A stretch of 64,000 nucleotides of DNA from Chitinophaga sp. YR573 (GCF_900110995.1 NZ_FOJF01000001.1:1-64000); one strand, 5' to 3'; counted from the first letter of the stretch, positions 38,549-48,467 are shown. Notes: a model not told the origin generated them from the letters alone. A program made the numbers and translations.

Positions 38549-39385
38549 ATGAGAATAATATCCTGCCTTTTATTTAGTATTTCACTGACGTTTTTCACAG
38601 GTAGAACACTGGCACAAACTCCTTCTAACAGTTGGGCTGTAGTGCCGGTAACAGCAGATGGAATGTTAAATGAATGGAAAACACCGCTGAGATATTTTGA
38701 TGACAGAACCCATCTTGCTTACGAGATATCTAACGACTTGACTAACCTGTATGTGGCTGTCAGCACAATGGACGAAGCTACACAGGTGAGCATCATGCGG
38801 ACGGGTATAAGTCTGGGTGTAAATATAAAAGGTAAGAAGAAAATAAATACTGCCGTGACCTATCCACTGATAGATGGGAAAGTCCTTTTTGCGCAACGGA
38901 GGCATAGCGGGGATGGGCGTCCGTCCAGTCAAATGCCTGAAGATGTCTATGACCAGCTGCGTCCTCATATGGGGAATGCCGGCGTAAAAGGAATTATTGG
39001 AGTAGAAGATGGAACTATAGATGTAACACAGCATAGAACAGGCATTATTGCCGCACTCTCTTTTGGCAATGATACATTGAATGTGGAATTCGTAATCCCT
39101 TTGTCAAAACTTGGATTAACACCTGATTATACGAAGGAGGTTGCTTATAGTATTACGGTGAATGAGGATGTTCCCGGTGGCATGGGCAATAATAACAGAG
39201 GCCCCAGAATGGGCGGCGTTGGACTAGGAGTAGGTATGGGTGGCGGTAGCATGGGTGGCGTAGGTGGCGGTTTTGGTGTGAATTTGGGCAGTTTTGGAGG
39301 ACGCAGGGGTATGGATGGCGGAGGAAGGAATAAGGACAATACAGTAAGGGTAAAACAGTTGTTGGCAAAGCAAGAGAAAATGTAA
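38549..39385 (+). CDS. Secreted protein with CBM9-like domain and glycine-rich tail
   Basis: This 278-residue protein has a signal peptide (cleaved after TLAQ near residue 23). Residues 35-210 (DGMLNEWKTPLRYFDD, ISNDLTNLYVAVSTMD and VEFVIPLSKLGLTP) resemble CBM9/DOMON-like sandwich domains that occur in Bacteroidota surface proteins. The last 65 residues are extremely rich in glycine and methionine (GVGMGGGSMGGVGGGFG), then basic. Ligand and role are unknown. It is transcribed divergently from the LytS/LytTR operon, so it could be regulated by that system. A bidirectional terminator follows. The domain assignment is tentative. Confidence 0.75.
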   Translation: MRIISCLLFSISLTFFTGRTLAQTPSNSWAVVPVTADGMLNEWKTPLRYFDDRTHLAYEISNDLTNLYVAVSTMDEATQVSIMRTGISLGVNIKGKKKINTAVTYPLIDGKVLFAQRRHSGDGRPSSQMPEDVYDQLRPHMGNAGVKGIIGVEDGTIDVTQHRTGIIAALSFGNDTLNVEFVIPLSKLGLTPDYTKEVAYSITVNEDVPGGMGNNNRGPRMGGVGLGVGMGGGSMGGVGGGFGVNLGSFGGRRGMDGGGRNKDNTVRVKQLLAKQEKM

Positions 39386-39451
39386 TATTCCCTGTTGTAA
39401 TGATGTGCTTCTTTTCAAATTAGCATCTATTATTTGTACATAATCCTTTAA

Positions 39452-39498
39452 TAAAATAAGAAGGCCGTCTCTTTTTGGAAGACGGCCTTCTTATTTTA
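39452..39498. terminator. Bidirectional terminator overlapping a stop codon
   Basis: A perfect 19-base-pair inverted repeat (39452-39470 with 39480-39498) encloses a 9-base loop and has AT ends that supply U-tracts in both directions. It serves the plus-strand secreted-protein gene and the converging acylase gene. The right arm includes the TAA stop of the acylase (39496-39498). Confidence 0.9.
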
Positions 39499-41907
39499 CT
39501 TACCAAAGACCATTTTAAACCTGATGGCAGGATCATCATGTTCAGTGGGGTTGAAGACGTGTAATAAGTAGTATTTACCCTGCACCCAGTCCTGTACAGC
39601 GTTGTCGTAGAAAGGGCTGCCGGGGTTGCCGCTCTGGCCACCGGGATAAATGCCATAGGCTTCCGTTTTATCGGAGAGTTGCACTACCATACGCCAGGAA
39701 GGGCCATGCGTTTGTTTGGTGGCGTTGACTATGTGACGGCCACCGCCAGTGGGCAGGTGCATAGCACTGAAAGCGGGAAGGCTACGTGTGAGATGACGGA
39801 TGTCTGTGCCACGGTAACGCCCCCACTCCAGTATTTTTTGAGAATCAAGTATCTGAACGCTGTCAGTTGTGATTTTGAAGGCCTGATTAACTAAGGAGGA
39901 TAGTGTTTCTTTTTCTGGCGTTTCGATGTTGTCGATGAAATGCATAGACGAGTCGCGGATCAACCAGAGGAGAGTGGTTTTCTCCCAGGGCATCTGCAAT
40001 GCCATTTTAGTGCCGAGATCATCATTCCAGATGAGGTTCATCAACTGGTCCCAGAAAATGTAGAATATAGTGGCTCCTTTGCTGTCTGGCGAGTTTTGAA
40101 GGTTCCAGTCAGAGAGGAGTTTGAAATATGGTTTTTCAGAAGGAGAAACAGAGGTGAGGTGCTTTTTAAGCAGGGGCACTGCTGCACGGGCGAAAAGGTT
40201 CATATTGTCGTTCTGAAGCTGCATCATGTCCTGGACAGTGATTTGATTGGCAGCAGAGAGGACTTCATTGATACGCTTGCCACGGAACAAGTCGTAGTCA
40301 CCGATATAGTTGTATGGATAAGTGCTGTCGGCAGGATGCTGATTGGCTGAACTGACGAAAGCACGCTCCGGGTTGTGCATGTGCGGGTTCTGGTCCATGG
40401 GGATGTATCCCTGCCAGGCGAAGGTGCTGTCACTGCCAGGCATGATGAACTTGCCCTGGTCTTTCCAGCGGAGGGGATACTGCCCGTTGTGCCAGATCGC
40501 GATGTCGCCCTGTTTAGTGGCGAATACGAAGTTTTGTGCAGGGCAGGCGTAGTGTTTCAATGCGGCGAGGTAATCGTCGTAATTATGGGCCTTATCAAGC
40601 AGCAGGAAGGTGCGTAACTCATTGGATGGGTCGAGCGCCTTCCAGTGCATGGCGAGGTACTGGCCGCCAGCGGTAGTATCCGGGAAGGTGTTATCAAAGA
40701 GGACTGGCCCCCAGACGGTGTAAGCGACAGTATCATAGTAGGGTTTGCTGTCGCGGATGGATATTTTCTCGATGCGTTCTGTAGCGTCGTGGTATTGACC
40801 GTTGAAGAGGTATTGCTTGTGGCCGTTACGGAACTGCATCTGGTAGTAGTCTTTCACATCTTCTTCGCCGTTGGTGACACCCCAGGCGATGTGGTCGTTG
40901 AAACCGATGATTACACCAGGGGCACCGGGTAAAGAAGCACCGTATACGTTCATCTCCGGTGTATGGATCTGCACTTCGTACCAGAGGGAAGGGAGACTCA
41001 GGTTTAAGTGAGGATCGCTGCAGAGGATGGGTGCGCCGGAGCGCGTTTTGGAGCCGGCGACAGCCCAGTTATTACTCCCGTTGTCAGGGTCCGGCTTGTC
41101 TTCTTTGAAGTTGAGCAGCTTGCCTGCCAGTCGGATGATACTGTCTGGTGGTGGGGTTGCTTTCACTGTAGCAGGATCGAAATGGGTGCCAGCAGGGACG
41201 ATCGGGTCTATGCTGTCACCGAAATCGGGGTACATGAGGTCGAAGTCGGATTTGCTGAAGAGACGACGGGCGTTTGTGTATTCCAGGTCATTGGCAGCAC
41301 CGGCAAGGTCCTGGGCCATTAGTTTGAGTAATAGTCCGGAGTTGAGCGGTGTCCAGGGTTCTGGTTTATAGTTGAGTAGTTTGTATTCTATGGGTAGTTC
41401 GGCGGTGGTCAGGCTGTTGATATAAGCGTTGACACCGGCCGTATATGATTCGATAGCGGTTTTGGTGGTGGGGTCTGCTTCCATTTCCTTGAGAGCCAGT
41501 TCTGCAGCGTAGATCATTCCTTTTCTGCGTTGCATCCGGTCGTAGTTCAACATTTTGCTGCCGAGGATTTCAGAGAGGCGGCCGGAGGCGGCGAAGATTT
41601 GCAGCTCCATTTGCCAGAGGCGGTCACGGGCATGCATATATCCTTCTACGTAGTAGGCATCTGCGTCGTTTTCTGCGAAGATATGAGGCACCATCCTGTC
41701 ATCCAGCCAGACTTCCGTTTTCCCTTTTAAGCCAGGGAGATCCAGTTGTTCATTATAGTCTTTGCTGATAGGCGTGGCATTTTGCCAGAAACCTTCCTGT
41801 GGGCTAAGGAGTCTGCCTAAAGGAGGGAGTGAACCCCATTTGTTGTCCAGCGTTACAATAAATCCGATCGTAATGGCCGCCGTAATGGCGAAGGGAATGA
41901 GTCTCAT
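39496..41907 (-). CDS. Penicillin acylase family N-terminal-nucleophile hydrolase
   Basis: This 803-residue precursor has an N-terminal membrane or signal segment (RLIPFAITAAITIGFIVTL). The proenzyme would be cleaved before Ser278 (NGSNNWAVAGSKT), which gives an alpha chain of about 25 kDa and a large beta chain with Ser278 as nucleophile. PHLNLSLPSLWYEV and GFNDHIAWGVTNG are typical of the family. Members hydrolyse amide bonds in beta-lactams, acyl-homoserine lactones or acyl-peptides in the periplasm. The true substrate cannot be read from sequence. The gene stands alone with its own terminator, far from the synthetase operon. Confidence 0.92.
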   Translation of the reverse strand: MRLIPFAITAAITIGFIVTLDNKWGSLPPLGRLLSPQEGFWQNATPISKDYNEQLDLPGLKGKTEVWLDDRMVPHIFAENDADAYYVEGYMHARDRLWQMELQIFAASGRLSEILGSKMLNYDRMQRRKGMIYAAELALKEMEADPTTKTAIESYTAGVNAYINSLTTAELPIEYKLLNYKPEPWTPLNSGLLLKLMAQDLAGAANDLEYTNARRLFSKSDFDLMYPDFGDSIDPIVPAGTHFDPATVKATPPPDSIIRLAGKLLNFKEDKPDPDNGSNNWAVAGSKTRSGAPILCSDPHLNLSLPSLWYEVQIHTPEMNVYGASLPGAPGVIIGFNDHIAWGVTNGEEDVKDYYQMQFRNGHKQYLFNGQYHDATERIEKISIRDSKPYYDTVAYTVWGPVLFDNTFPDTTAGGQYLAMHWKALDPSNELRTFLLLDKAHNYDDYLAALKHYACPAQNFVFATKQGDIAIWHNGQYPLRWKDQGKFIMPGSDSTFAWQGYIPMDQNPHMHNPERAFVSSANQHPADSTYPYNYIGDYDLFRGKRINEVLSAANQITVQDMMQLQNDNMNLFARAAVPLLKKHLTSVSPSEKPYFKLLSDWNLQNSPDSKGATIFYIFWDQLMNLIWNDDLGTKMALQMPWEKTTLLWLIRDSSMHFIDNIETPEKETLSSLVNQAFKITTDSVQILDSQKILEWGRYRGTDIRHLTRSLPAFSAMHLPTGGGRHIVNATKQTHGPSWRMVVQLSDKTEAYGIYPGGQSGNPGSPFYDNAVQDWVQGKYYLLHVFNPTEHDDPAIRFKMVFGK

Positions 41908-41959
41908 AGCTAAAAATGATGATCAGCTAATATACATAATAATGTGTTAACCCAAGATT

Positions 41960-43057
41960 TCAGGAACGTAATATAGCTATCAACTGATCAACTTCTTCTG
42001 TTGTATTATAACTATGCAACACAATTCTAAGACGCTCTTTACCCCTGGGGACAGTAGGATGCATGATCGCCCTTACATCCAGGTTAGCATCCTGTAATTT
42101 AGCAGCCAGTTGCCGGATTACTTCATTACCAGGAGCAAGCACCACCTGTATCGGCGTTTCACTAGGCAGAGCGTTTAAGCCTGCATGTTGGAATTGAGAG
42201 ATCAAAGAAGATAAATGCTGACGGGCACTGTTCATATAAGGAAACAGATCATAACTAGCCATGATAGCAGCTATAGCAGTATGTGGTAACGCAGTTGTAT
42301 AAATAAAAGACCGGGAGAAATTAATGAGATAATTACGCAAATGAGCAGAACCCAGTACCACCGCTCCATGACAACCAACTGCTTTCCCAAAAGTATGAAC
42401 CCGCGCAAAACACTGTAAGTTAAGATGCTGTACCAGCCCCTCTCCTTTCTCGCCAACCACACCTGTAGCATGCGCTTCATCCACAATCAAATGCGCATTA
42501 AATTTATCACAAAGAGCAGAAAAATCAGCCAAAGGCGCTATATCCCCATCCATAGAATACACAGACTCTACCGCCACAAAGATATTCCCCTCCGCATGTT
42601 TTAATTTCTTTTGCAAATCGTGTACATCATTGTGGGCAAAGGAAAAAGCCTGGGCTTTGGATAAACGGATACCATCACGGATAGACGCATGGATCAACTG
42701 ATCATAAATAATAGTATCCCCTTTCTGAGGAACACTGGAAAACAACCCGATATTGGCATCATAGCCGGAGTTATATATCAACGCAGCAGGAGACTGATGG
42801 AAAGCAGCCAGCATACTCTCCGCCTCTTCTATCCACACATAGTTACCCGCCAGTAAACGGGATCCCGTACTGCCATGCATAAACGGCCTTGCCTGTAGTA
42901 AAGTATGCACCGCTTCCTGCATAGCAGCACTGCGGGCCAGTCCAAGGTAATCATTAGAACAAAAGTCGGTCATTCCGGGAGCAGGTATCCTTAACTCACG
43001 AAACGCATGTTGTTCCTTACGCAATGATAAATGCTTTAAAAGAAAATCTTCCTTCAT
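41960..43057 (-). CDS. bioF: 8-amino-7-oxononanoate synthase-like PLP enzyme (BioF family)
   Basis: This 365-residue alpha-oxoamine synthase has Asp193 and His196 in VDEAHATG and the PLP lysine Lys225 in HTFGKAVG. The N-terminal CSNDYLGLA and the GSTGSRLLAG segment are typical. BioF condenses pimeloyl-ACP or pimeloyl-CoA with alanine in biotin synthesis. Glycine C-acetyltransferase and serine palmitoyltransferase are the close alternatives. The shorter-than-average length fits BioF. No other biotin gene is adjacent, so the specific assignment is moderate. It is divergent from the MiaE-like gene with a 26-base gap. Confidence 0.82.
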   Translation of the reverse strand: MKEDFLLKHLSLRKEQHAFRELRIPAPGMTDFCSNDYLGLARSAAMQEAVHTLLQARPFMHGSTGSRLLAGNYVWIEEAESMLAAFHQSPAALIYNSGYDANIGLFSSVPQKGDTIIYDQLIHASIRDGIRLSKAQAFSFAHNDVHDLQKKLKHAEGNIFVAVESVYSMDGDIAPLADFSALCDKFNAHLIVDEAHATGVVGEKGEGLVQHLNLQCFARVHTFGKAVGCHGAVVLGSAHLRNYLINFSRSFIYTTALPHTAIAAIMASYDLFPYMNSARQHLSSLISQFQHAGLNALPSETPIQVVLAPGNEVIRQLAAKLQDANLDVRAIMHPTVPRGKERLRIVLHSYNTTEEVDQLIAILRS

Positions 43058-43083
43058 CACACAAAGCTAAGTAACTTTGCGAA

Positions 43084-43680
43084 ATGAGTAAGGTATCCAT
43101 ATTAGGCCTCCAGTTACCTACTGATCCACGCTGGGTGAACCTGGCAGAGATTTCCCTGGAAGAAGTACTGACAGATCATGCTTTTTGTGAACAGAAAGCA
43201 GCTACTTCCTGCATTTCCCTTATTCAGCGCTATCCGGATAAAAGTATGCTGGTAGAGGAACTGGCTCCTATCGTTACCGAAGAATGGGGGCATTTCCGGC
43301 AGGTATTAGCCGAAATGAAAAAACGCGGGTATACCTTAGGAAAACAAAGAAAAGACGTTTATGTGAATGCCTTAATGCTCCATCAGAATAAAGGGGGCGA
43401 TCCGGCATCTGTACTACTGGACAGGCTGCTTATTTTTGCCCTGATAGAAGCAAGAAGCTGCGAAAGGTTCAGGTTATTGAGCGAAGGACTGGAAGATGAT
43501 TATCTCCGTGAGTTCTACCGCAAATTCATGATATCGGAAGCAGGGCATTACCGGCTGTTTATAGATCTGGCAAATGAATATTTACCAGAAGAAAGAGTAA
43601 AGACCCGTTGGGCGGAATGGCTGAAAATAGAAGCAGAAATCATCACCGGACTGGAAGTTCGCGGCGACAGAATGCACTAA
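43084..43680 (+). CDS. miaE: MiaE-like tRNA-(ms2io6A37) hydroxylase
   Basis: This 198-residue ferritin-like di-iron enzyme has carboxylate and histidine ligands in TEEWGHFRQ, EARSCERFR and SEAGHYRLF. MiaE hydroxylates the isopentenyl group of modified A37 in tRNAs that read UNN codons, using oxygen. The length and helical layout match the family. The last 4 bases overlap the end of the converging patatin gene. The family call is confident; activity on tRNA is assumed from the family. Confidence 0.88.
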   Translation: MSKVSILGLQLPTDPRWVNLAEISLEEVLTDHAFCEQKAATSCISLIQRYPDKSMLVEELAPIVTEEWGHFRQVLAEMKKRGYTLGKQRKDVYVNALMLHQNKGGDPASVLLDRLLIFALIEARSCERFRLLSEGLEDDYLREFYRKFMISEAGHYRLFIDLANEYLPEERVKTRWAEWLKIEAEIITGLEVRGDRMH

Positions 43681-45905
43681 AAATTAAACCCGATATTCAC
43701 ATACACCCTCAACCGCCCATCCTGGTCGGAATGCATTACCGAACCTTCAATCGGCCCCATAAAAGTAGAATACCCCATCGTCAACCCATAACCGGTAAGG
43801 TGTTTGTACTTCTCAGAAACACTACCGGAGAAGTCATATAACGCTCCTCCTACCTTAGGGATAGCAAAGATATTTCGCGTCAGCTCATATTGCCAGGCCA
43901 GTTGCACCGTAGCAGCACTGGATGTAACTACCTCTCCTTCTAAAAGTCCTATAAAGGGTAACTGGTTACGCATCACGTTATTCAATCCGCCGATCATAAA
44001 GGCATTAATAGGCCCCTGGTTATGATTGAAGTTAATACCACTGCCACCCGTAAACTGTAAAGAGCTTTTATAACTAAGCAGGAAGTTATACTTCACCTGT
44101 ATCAAAGCCCGCTGATAATCATTAAAAGACAGATCGGAATTATCTAGCGGCACTTCAACGCCATCATGGAAAATACGGTATCCCGGATGCTGATTATAAA
44201 TCCAGCCGGTTTCAGCATGCAGGTCTATACCACTGCGCGGATATATTTTCCTGTCCAGGGAGTTCATCCCGAAATAAAAATAAGAGTTAAGCTGATTACC
44301 ATTACCACGCACTACCTCATTTCCTGCATACCTGGGATTGACATTCAGGAACTCCCAGCGGGTCCCTAAACCTATCGCCATAATACTGCTGAAAGTATAC
44401 TGCATGTGAATGTCCGTATTTATATATCTGCTGTGGTATTGGTCTTTAGCATTAAAATTTTCATACAAAGTCATCGCATTATCCTCATAATTAAGACCCA
44501 AACCCAGACCGAAATTCCGCTTAGGCCCAAGATATTTGAAATACGCTGCTTCCAGACGGGGATTCTCACTGATAGCTACGGTAAGGTATGCACGGGAGTT
44601 AGGTACGATAAAATTCCTTTGGGTGATATTGACAATCGCACTGGCATTGGTAAAACTATTATACTGCAAGGCGAACTTTACATACGTAAGCTGATTCTCT
44701 TCCACATAAATATGCATGCTGTTCCTGTTATCTGTTTCAGGATGCAGCTCGTATGTAATCATCTTATAAAAACGGGTACCAAATACATTTAATACCGATT
44801 CTTTAATCTGCTCCGCCGTATAACAACCACCTGGTTGCAGCCCTAATCTCCCCCTGAAAAAATTCTCATCGGAATGCACTAACCCATCCACCTGGATGGT
44901 AGTCAGTTCGATATCAGGTGTAAAAGGTAACCTGTTTTTCTCCGGTGGAGGCGTAGGATATAATGCGTTCAGAGAATCGGCCAGGTGTTTGAAAATGGGA
45001 TACATCTCCGCTCCTTTACGCCTTCCTGTTTCAATGAGAGAATCAACACTGTTGAAACTGGCGGCGGAATAGTTTTCCAGGTCGTGGTGAATATAAATAT
45101 CACATTGTGCTCTTTCTTTAGGGTAATCATCCGCATCTTTATAAAAGCCTAACTGGTAAAGGATATCTAATGGAGTGATCAACTGCTCTGCTTTTCTTAA
45201 TCCCCCTGCCACATTAGATCCTATCACAATATCGGCTCCCATTTCTTTAGCGGTAATCACAGGGAAGTTACGCACCACTCCTCCATCTACCAGTTTCTTA
45301 TTCCCTATTTTAACCGCAGTAAAGATGGAAGGGATAGCCATACTGGCACGGATAGCCGTTACAATATTCCCGGAATCCAGGGTAACGATTTCACCGGTAG
45401 TCACATCTGTGGCTATACATTTAAAAGGAATATTGAATTTAGAGAAGTCTCTCTGATTTTTCATAGGCCAGCAAAGCCGCGCCAGTTCCAGCCATAACTG
45501 TTCTCCTGAGATCACACCGGAAGCCAGTTTAGGCTTTCCATATTCAAAAGGGATTTCGATAATGTATTTATTGTACTCCGGTTTTTCCTCATAAGAGATA
45601 TCCGTAAGTACAGGTTGATTGGAGAAGAGATTGTTCCAGTCCAGTTTTTTAGCCATCCGCGCAATACTATCCCCGGAATACCCCATGGCATACAATGCTC
45701 CTACGATACTGCCCATACTGGTACCGGTAACATAATCTATTTTCAGTCCGGCACTGTCCAATGCCTCCAGGATACCGATATGTGCCAGTCCTTTCGCTCC
45801 TCCTCCACTTAATGTTAAGCCGATTTTGGGCCGTACCTGTGCCTGAAGCAGCACAGGATAGATAAATCCCAATAACAAACAAAATAAAGCCCGTCTTATG
45901 CGCAT
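43677..45905 (-). CDS. Patatin-like phospholipase fused to a POTRA and outer-membrane barrel
   Basis: About 742 residues from the preferred ATG at 45905, which opens a good signal peptide (MRIRRALFCLLLGFIYPVLLQAQ); an ATG at 45932 is also in frame. The patatin domain spans about 28-300, with oxyanion motif GGGAKG, nucleophile Ser63 in GTSMG and catalytic Asp207 in DGG. A POTRA-like segment (about 325-400, ending near FGTRFYKMITYEL) and a BamA-type beta-barrel ending in IGFNF follow. This architecture resembles the PlpD/type Vd phospholipases, in which the barrel anchors or exports the lipase. The substrate is probably membrane phospholipid. Confidence 0.9.
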   Translation of the reverse strand: MRIRRALFCLLLGFIYPVLLQAQVRPKIGLTLSGGGAKGLAHIGILEALDSAGLKIDYVTGTSMGSIVGALYAMGYSGDSIARMAKKLDWNNLFSNQPVLTDISYEEKPEYNKYIIEIPFEYGKPKLASGVISGEQLWLELARLCWPMKNQRDFSKFNIPFKCIATDVTTGEIVTLDSGNIVTAIRASMAIPSIFTAVKIGNKKLVDGGVVRNFPVITAKEMGADIVIGSNVAGGLRKAEQLITPLDILYQLGFYKDADDYPKERAQCDIYIHHDLENYSAASFNSVDSLIETGRRKGAEMYPIFKHLADSLNALYPTPPPEKNRLPFTPDIELTTIQVDGLVHSDENFFRGRLGLQPGGCYTAEQIKESVLNVFGTRFYKMITYELHPETDNRNSMHIYVEENQLTYVKFALQYNSFTNASAIVNITQRNFIVPNSRAYLTVAISENPRLEAAYFKYLGPKRNFGLGLGLNYEDNAMTLYENFNAKDQYHSRYINTDIHMQYTFSSIMAIGLGTRWEFLNVNPRYAGNEVVRGNGNQLNSYFYFGMNSLDRKIYPRSGIDLHAETGWIYNQHPGYRIFHDGVEVPLDNSDLSFNDYQRALIQVKYNFLLSYKSSLQFTGGSGINFNHNQGPINAFMIGGLNNVMRNQLPFIGLLEGEVVTSSAATVQLAWQYELTRNIFAIPKVGGALYDFSGSVSEKYKHLTGYGLTMGYSTFMGPIEGSVMHSDQDGRLRVYVNIGFNF

Positions 45906-46015
45906 AAAGTCCCTTGTTGTGATGCCTGTCATTAAAGTTAATGAATGAAAATGTTCTAATACTATAATATTTGTATGTTTTTTACTATATTATGCCACTT
46001 TTCCAATTTCCATAT

Positions 46016-47497
46016 ATGAAAGACAACAAAGTACAAAGCATCTGGCAGGTAATCCTTGCCTCTTCGGCAGGTACACTCATCGAATGGTATGATTTTTATA
46101 TCTTCGGGAGCCTTGCATTTATTATCTCTGAAAAATTCTTCCCCCCCAGTAACCCCGGACTAGCATACATTGCTACCCTGGCTACTTTTGCGGTCGGATT
46201 TATTGTGCGTCCTTTCGGAGCAATTGTTTTTGGACGTCTCGGAGATATTACCGGTCGTAAACACACCTTCCTGCTTACTTTGCTGATCATGGGCGGGTCT
46301 ACGTTTGCCATCGGACTGGTTCCCGGTTATCATAGTATCGGTTATTTAGCGCCTGTTATTGTACTGGTACTAAGATTATTACAGGGATTAGCCCTGGGTG
46401 GTGAATACGGTGGCGCTGCTACTTATGTGGCAGAACATTCTCCACATGATAAACGCGGGTATTATACCAGCTTTATACAAACCACGGCTACCTTAGGATT
46501 GTTCATCTCCCTGGCCGTGATACTCATTACACGTACCAGCATGACACCGGAAAGTTTTAACAGCTGGGGATGGCGTATCCCTTTCCTGTTATCTGTCCTC
46601 CTGGTGATCATGTCTTATTATATACGTATCCGTCTGAAGGAATCTCCTTTGTTTACGCAATTAAAGGAATCCGGACAAACATCCAAAAATCCTATTAAAG
46701 AGAGTTTTGGTAAGAAAGAAAATCTTAAACTGGTACTACTGGCACTGTTTGGAGCAGCCATGGGTCAAGGTGTAATTTGGTATACCGGTCAGTTCTACGC
46801 ACTATCTTTCTTACAGAAAACCATGCGGATAGAGTTTATCCAATCTAATGTAATCATTGCGATTGCATTATTACTGGGCGCTCCTTTCTTTATTTATTTC
46901 GGTAAGTTATCTGATAAAATAGGACGTAAAAAGATTATGATGACAGGGATGCTGATCGCCGCCCTGGCCTACTACCCTATTTATGCGGGCATGGATTACA
47001 TTGCAGACCTTAGCAAAAAAACAGAAAATACCGGGCAATATGCTATAGAGAACAATATCAGCCGGAATAAGGATATGCAGAATATTGAACGCACGATTAA
47101 AACCAGGGTGTTCACTGACGGGACTAAAGAATTAGAAACGATTACCACGATAGATGGGAAAGTGGAATCTAAAAAAGAAGTGGTAGTAAGTACGAAGAAC
47201 GTAATCCTGCTGATATTACTGGTATTTATACAGGTGTTTTTCGTAACAATGGTGTACGGCCCCATTGCAGCATTTTTAGTAGAGCTTTTCCCTACACGCA
47301 TCAGGTATACTTCCATGTCCTTACCTTATCATATTGGGAATGGAGTTTTCGGGGGATTATTGCCTACTATTTCTACCATACTCGTTACAGAAACGAATAA
47401 TCACTTGGCCGGACTGATTTATCCTATCGGGATCGCATTGCTATGCTTTGTGATAGGTGTGGTATATATAAAGGACTATATGATCAATAAAGATTAA
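46016..47497 (+). CDS. MFS transporter, metabolite:H+ symporter (MHS) type
   Basis: This protein of about 493 residues has twelve predicted membrane segments. It carries SSAGTLIEWYDFYIFGSLA at the N-terminus and GRLGDITGRK between segments 2 and 3, both hallmarks of the ProP/KgtP/ShiA group. It likely imports an organic acid, betaine or proline with protons. A hydrophilic insert of about 65 charged residues (about 330-395) sits in the C-terminal half, before the segment VILLILLVFIQVF. The ATG at 46016 fits the family N-terminus (MKDNKVQSIWQ). An upstream in-frame ATG at 45971 is less likely. Its 3' end overlaps the converging GSCFA gene by 14 bases. Confidence 0.88.
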   Translation: MKDNKVQSIWQVILASSAGTLIEWYDFYIFGSLAFIISEKFFPPSNPGLAYIATLATFAVGFIVRPFGAIVFGRLGDITGRKHTFLLTLLIMGGSTFAIGLVPGYHSIGYLAPVIVLVLRLLQGLALGGEYGGAATYVAEHSPHDKRGYYTSFIQTTATLGLFISLAVILITRTSMTPESFNSWGWRIPFLLSVLLVIMSYYIRIRLKESPLFTQLKESGQTSKNPIKESFGKKENLKLVLLALFGAAMGQGVIWYTGQFYALSFLQKTMRIEFIQSNVIIAIALLLGAPFFIYFGKLSDKIGRKKIMMTGMLIAALAYYPIYAGMDYIADLSKKTENTGQYAIENNISRNKDMQNIERTIKTRVFTDGTKELETITTIDGKVESKKEVVVSTKNVILLILLVFIQVFFVTMVYGPIAAFLVELFPTRIRYTSMSLPYHIGNGVFGGLLPTISTILVTETNNHLAGLIYPIGIALLCFVIGVVYIKDYMINKD

Positions 47498-48467
47498 AAT
47501 AAGCTGATTCTTTTTCCAGCCTGAGATAAGGGTGCTGTTCCAACAGTACCCTTGTTTTTTTAGCATAGGTTTGTAGAAACTGTTGATGCTGCGGGCTTTT
47601 CGGGTTAAAAGGCCGGTGTAACATGGCCCGCTGAAGATCTTCAATAGCGGGGAGTAGTTTTTGCCCTTCGGGCGATAAACAGCTATTGGTAAAATGCTCC
47701 CATACATAATTGATAGCTGCCTCATTGGGATGTACTAAATCATCTTTATAAAACCGGTAATCCCTTAAATCATCTAACACCAGTTCGTAAGCCGGGAAGT
47801 AAAATAAGCGGTTAAATTTATTTACAAGATGATGAACGGCCTGTAACAATACTGCCTTACTTAAATTGTTCTCCACTACCCCATCGCGGACGTAACGCAC
47901 CGGGCTGACAGTAAACATGATCTTTATGTTCTTATTTCTAAAGAACAGGCGGTGCATCATGTTATCCAGGGCGGTGATAACGTCTTGCGGAGAAAGGAGT
48001 TTTTTATTAAATGATGATGATGGCACTTTATGGCAGTTTCCTACCATCCGGTTATTGTCTTTTAATGTGTAAGCGTGGGCAGAGCCGAAAGTGATGAATA
48101 GCCAGTCGGCCTTTTCGATTCTTTCCGCAGCGGCAGAGGCAGCGGTGTTGATGTTTAACAGGGTTTCTTCAGCAGATAAAGCGGAGAAACGGCTGTGATG
48201 GTCCCAGCTATGCCATAGGTCATTGTGCAGGAATAAGTCTTCCGTAGTATATTGTTTACCATCCAGGTAACGCTGTAAGGCTTCGGTGATGCTGATGGGG
48301 TTATATAAGATCCCATGAGGGTTTACCTGTGCATCGAAATGAAACTGTTGCAGTCGCGCTCCTATTTCTTCTGCAAAACAAGACCCCATCAGGAGTAACT
48401 GATCAGGATATTGTATCGGCGTTGAAATCGGTTCTACCGGAAAAGTAAGGCGAAAGTTGTTCATCAT
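47484..48467 (-). CDS. GSCFA domain-containing protein
   Basis: This 327-residue protein has the name-giving motif GSCFA at about residues 28-32 (LLMGSCFAEEIG), followed by NPHGILYNP. Further conserved segments are HSWDHHSRFS and FTVSPVRYVRDG. The family has an SGNH-hydrolase-like fold and is common in Bacteroidota and some proteobacteria; a substrate has not been assigned to my knowledge. It overlaps the HMG-CoA-lyase-like gene upstream by 4 bases, so the two form an operon, but this does not clarify its job. Confidence 0.9.
   Translation of the reverse strand: MMNNFRLTFPVEPISTPIQYPDQLLLMGSCFAEEIGARLQQFHFDAQVNPHGILYNPISITEALQRYLDGKQYTTEDLFLHNDLWHSWDHHSRFSALSAEETLLNINTAASAAAERIEKADWLFITFGSAHAYTLKDNNRMVGNCHKVPSSSFNKKLLSPQDVITALDNMMHRLFFRNKNIKIMFTVSPVRYVRDGVVENNLSKAVLLQAVHHLVNKFNRLFYFPAYELVLDDLRDYRFYKDDLVHPNEAAINYVWEHFTNSCLSPEGQKLLPAIEDLQRAMLHRPFNPKSPQHQQFLQTYAKKTRVLLEQHPYLRLEKESAYFNLY

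Noticed and set aside
39145..39418. Proline-rich minus-strand frames opposite the glycine-rich tail of the secreted protein
   Set aside because: They are shadows of the plus-strand glycine codons; the plus-strand frame has a signal peptide and a domain.
39496..41907. Penicillin-acylase family gene as a tailoring or self-resistance enzyme for the synthetase product
   Set aside because: It lies more than 11 kb beyond the cluster start, on its own, with unrelated genes between; nothing in the sequence links it to the pathway.
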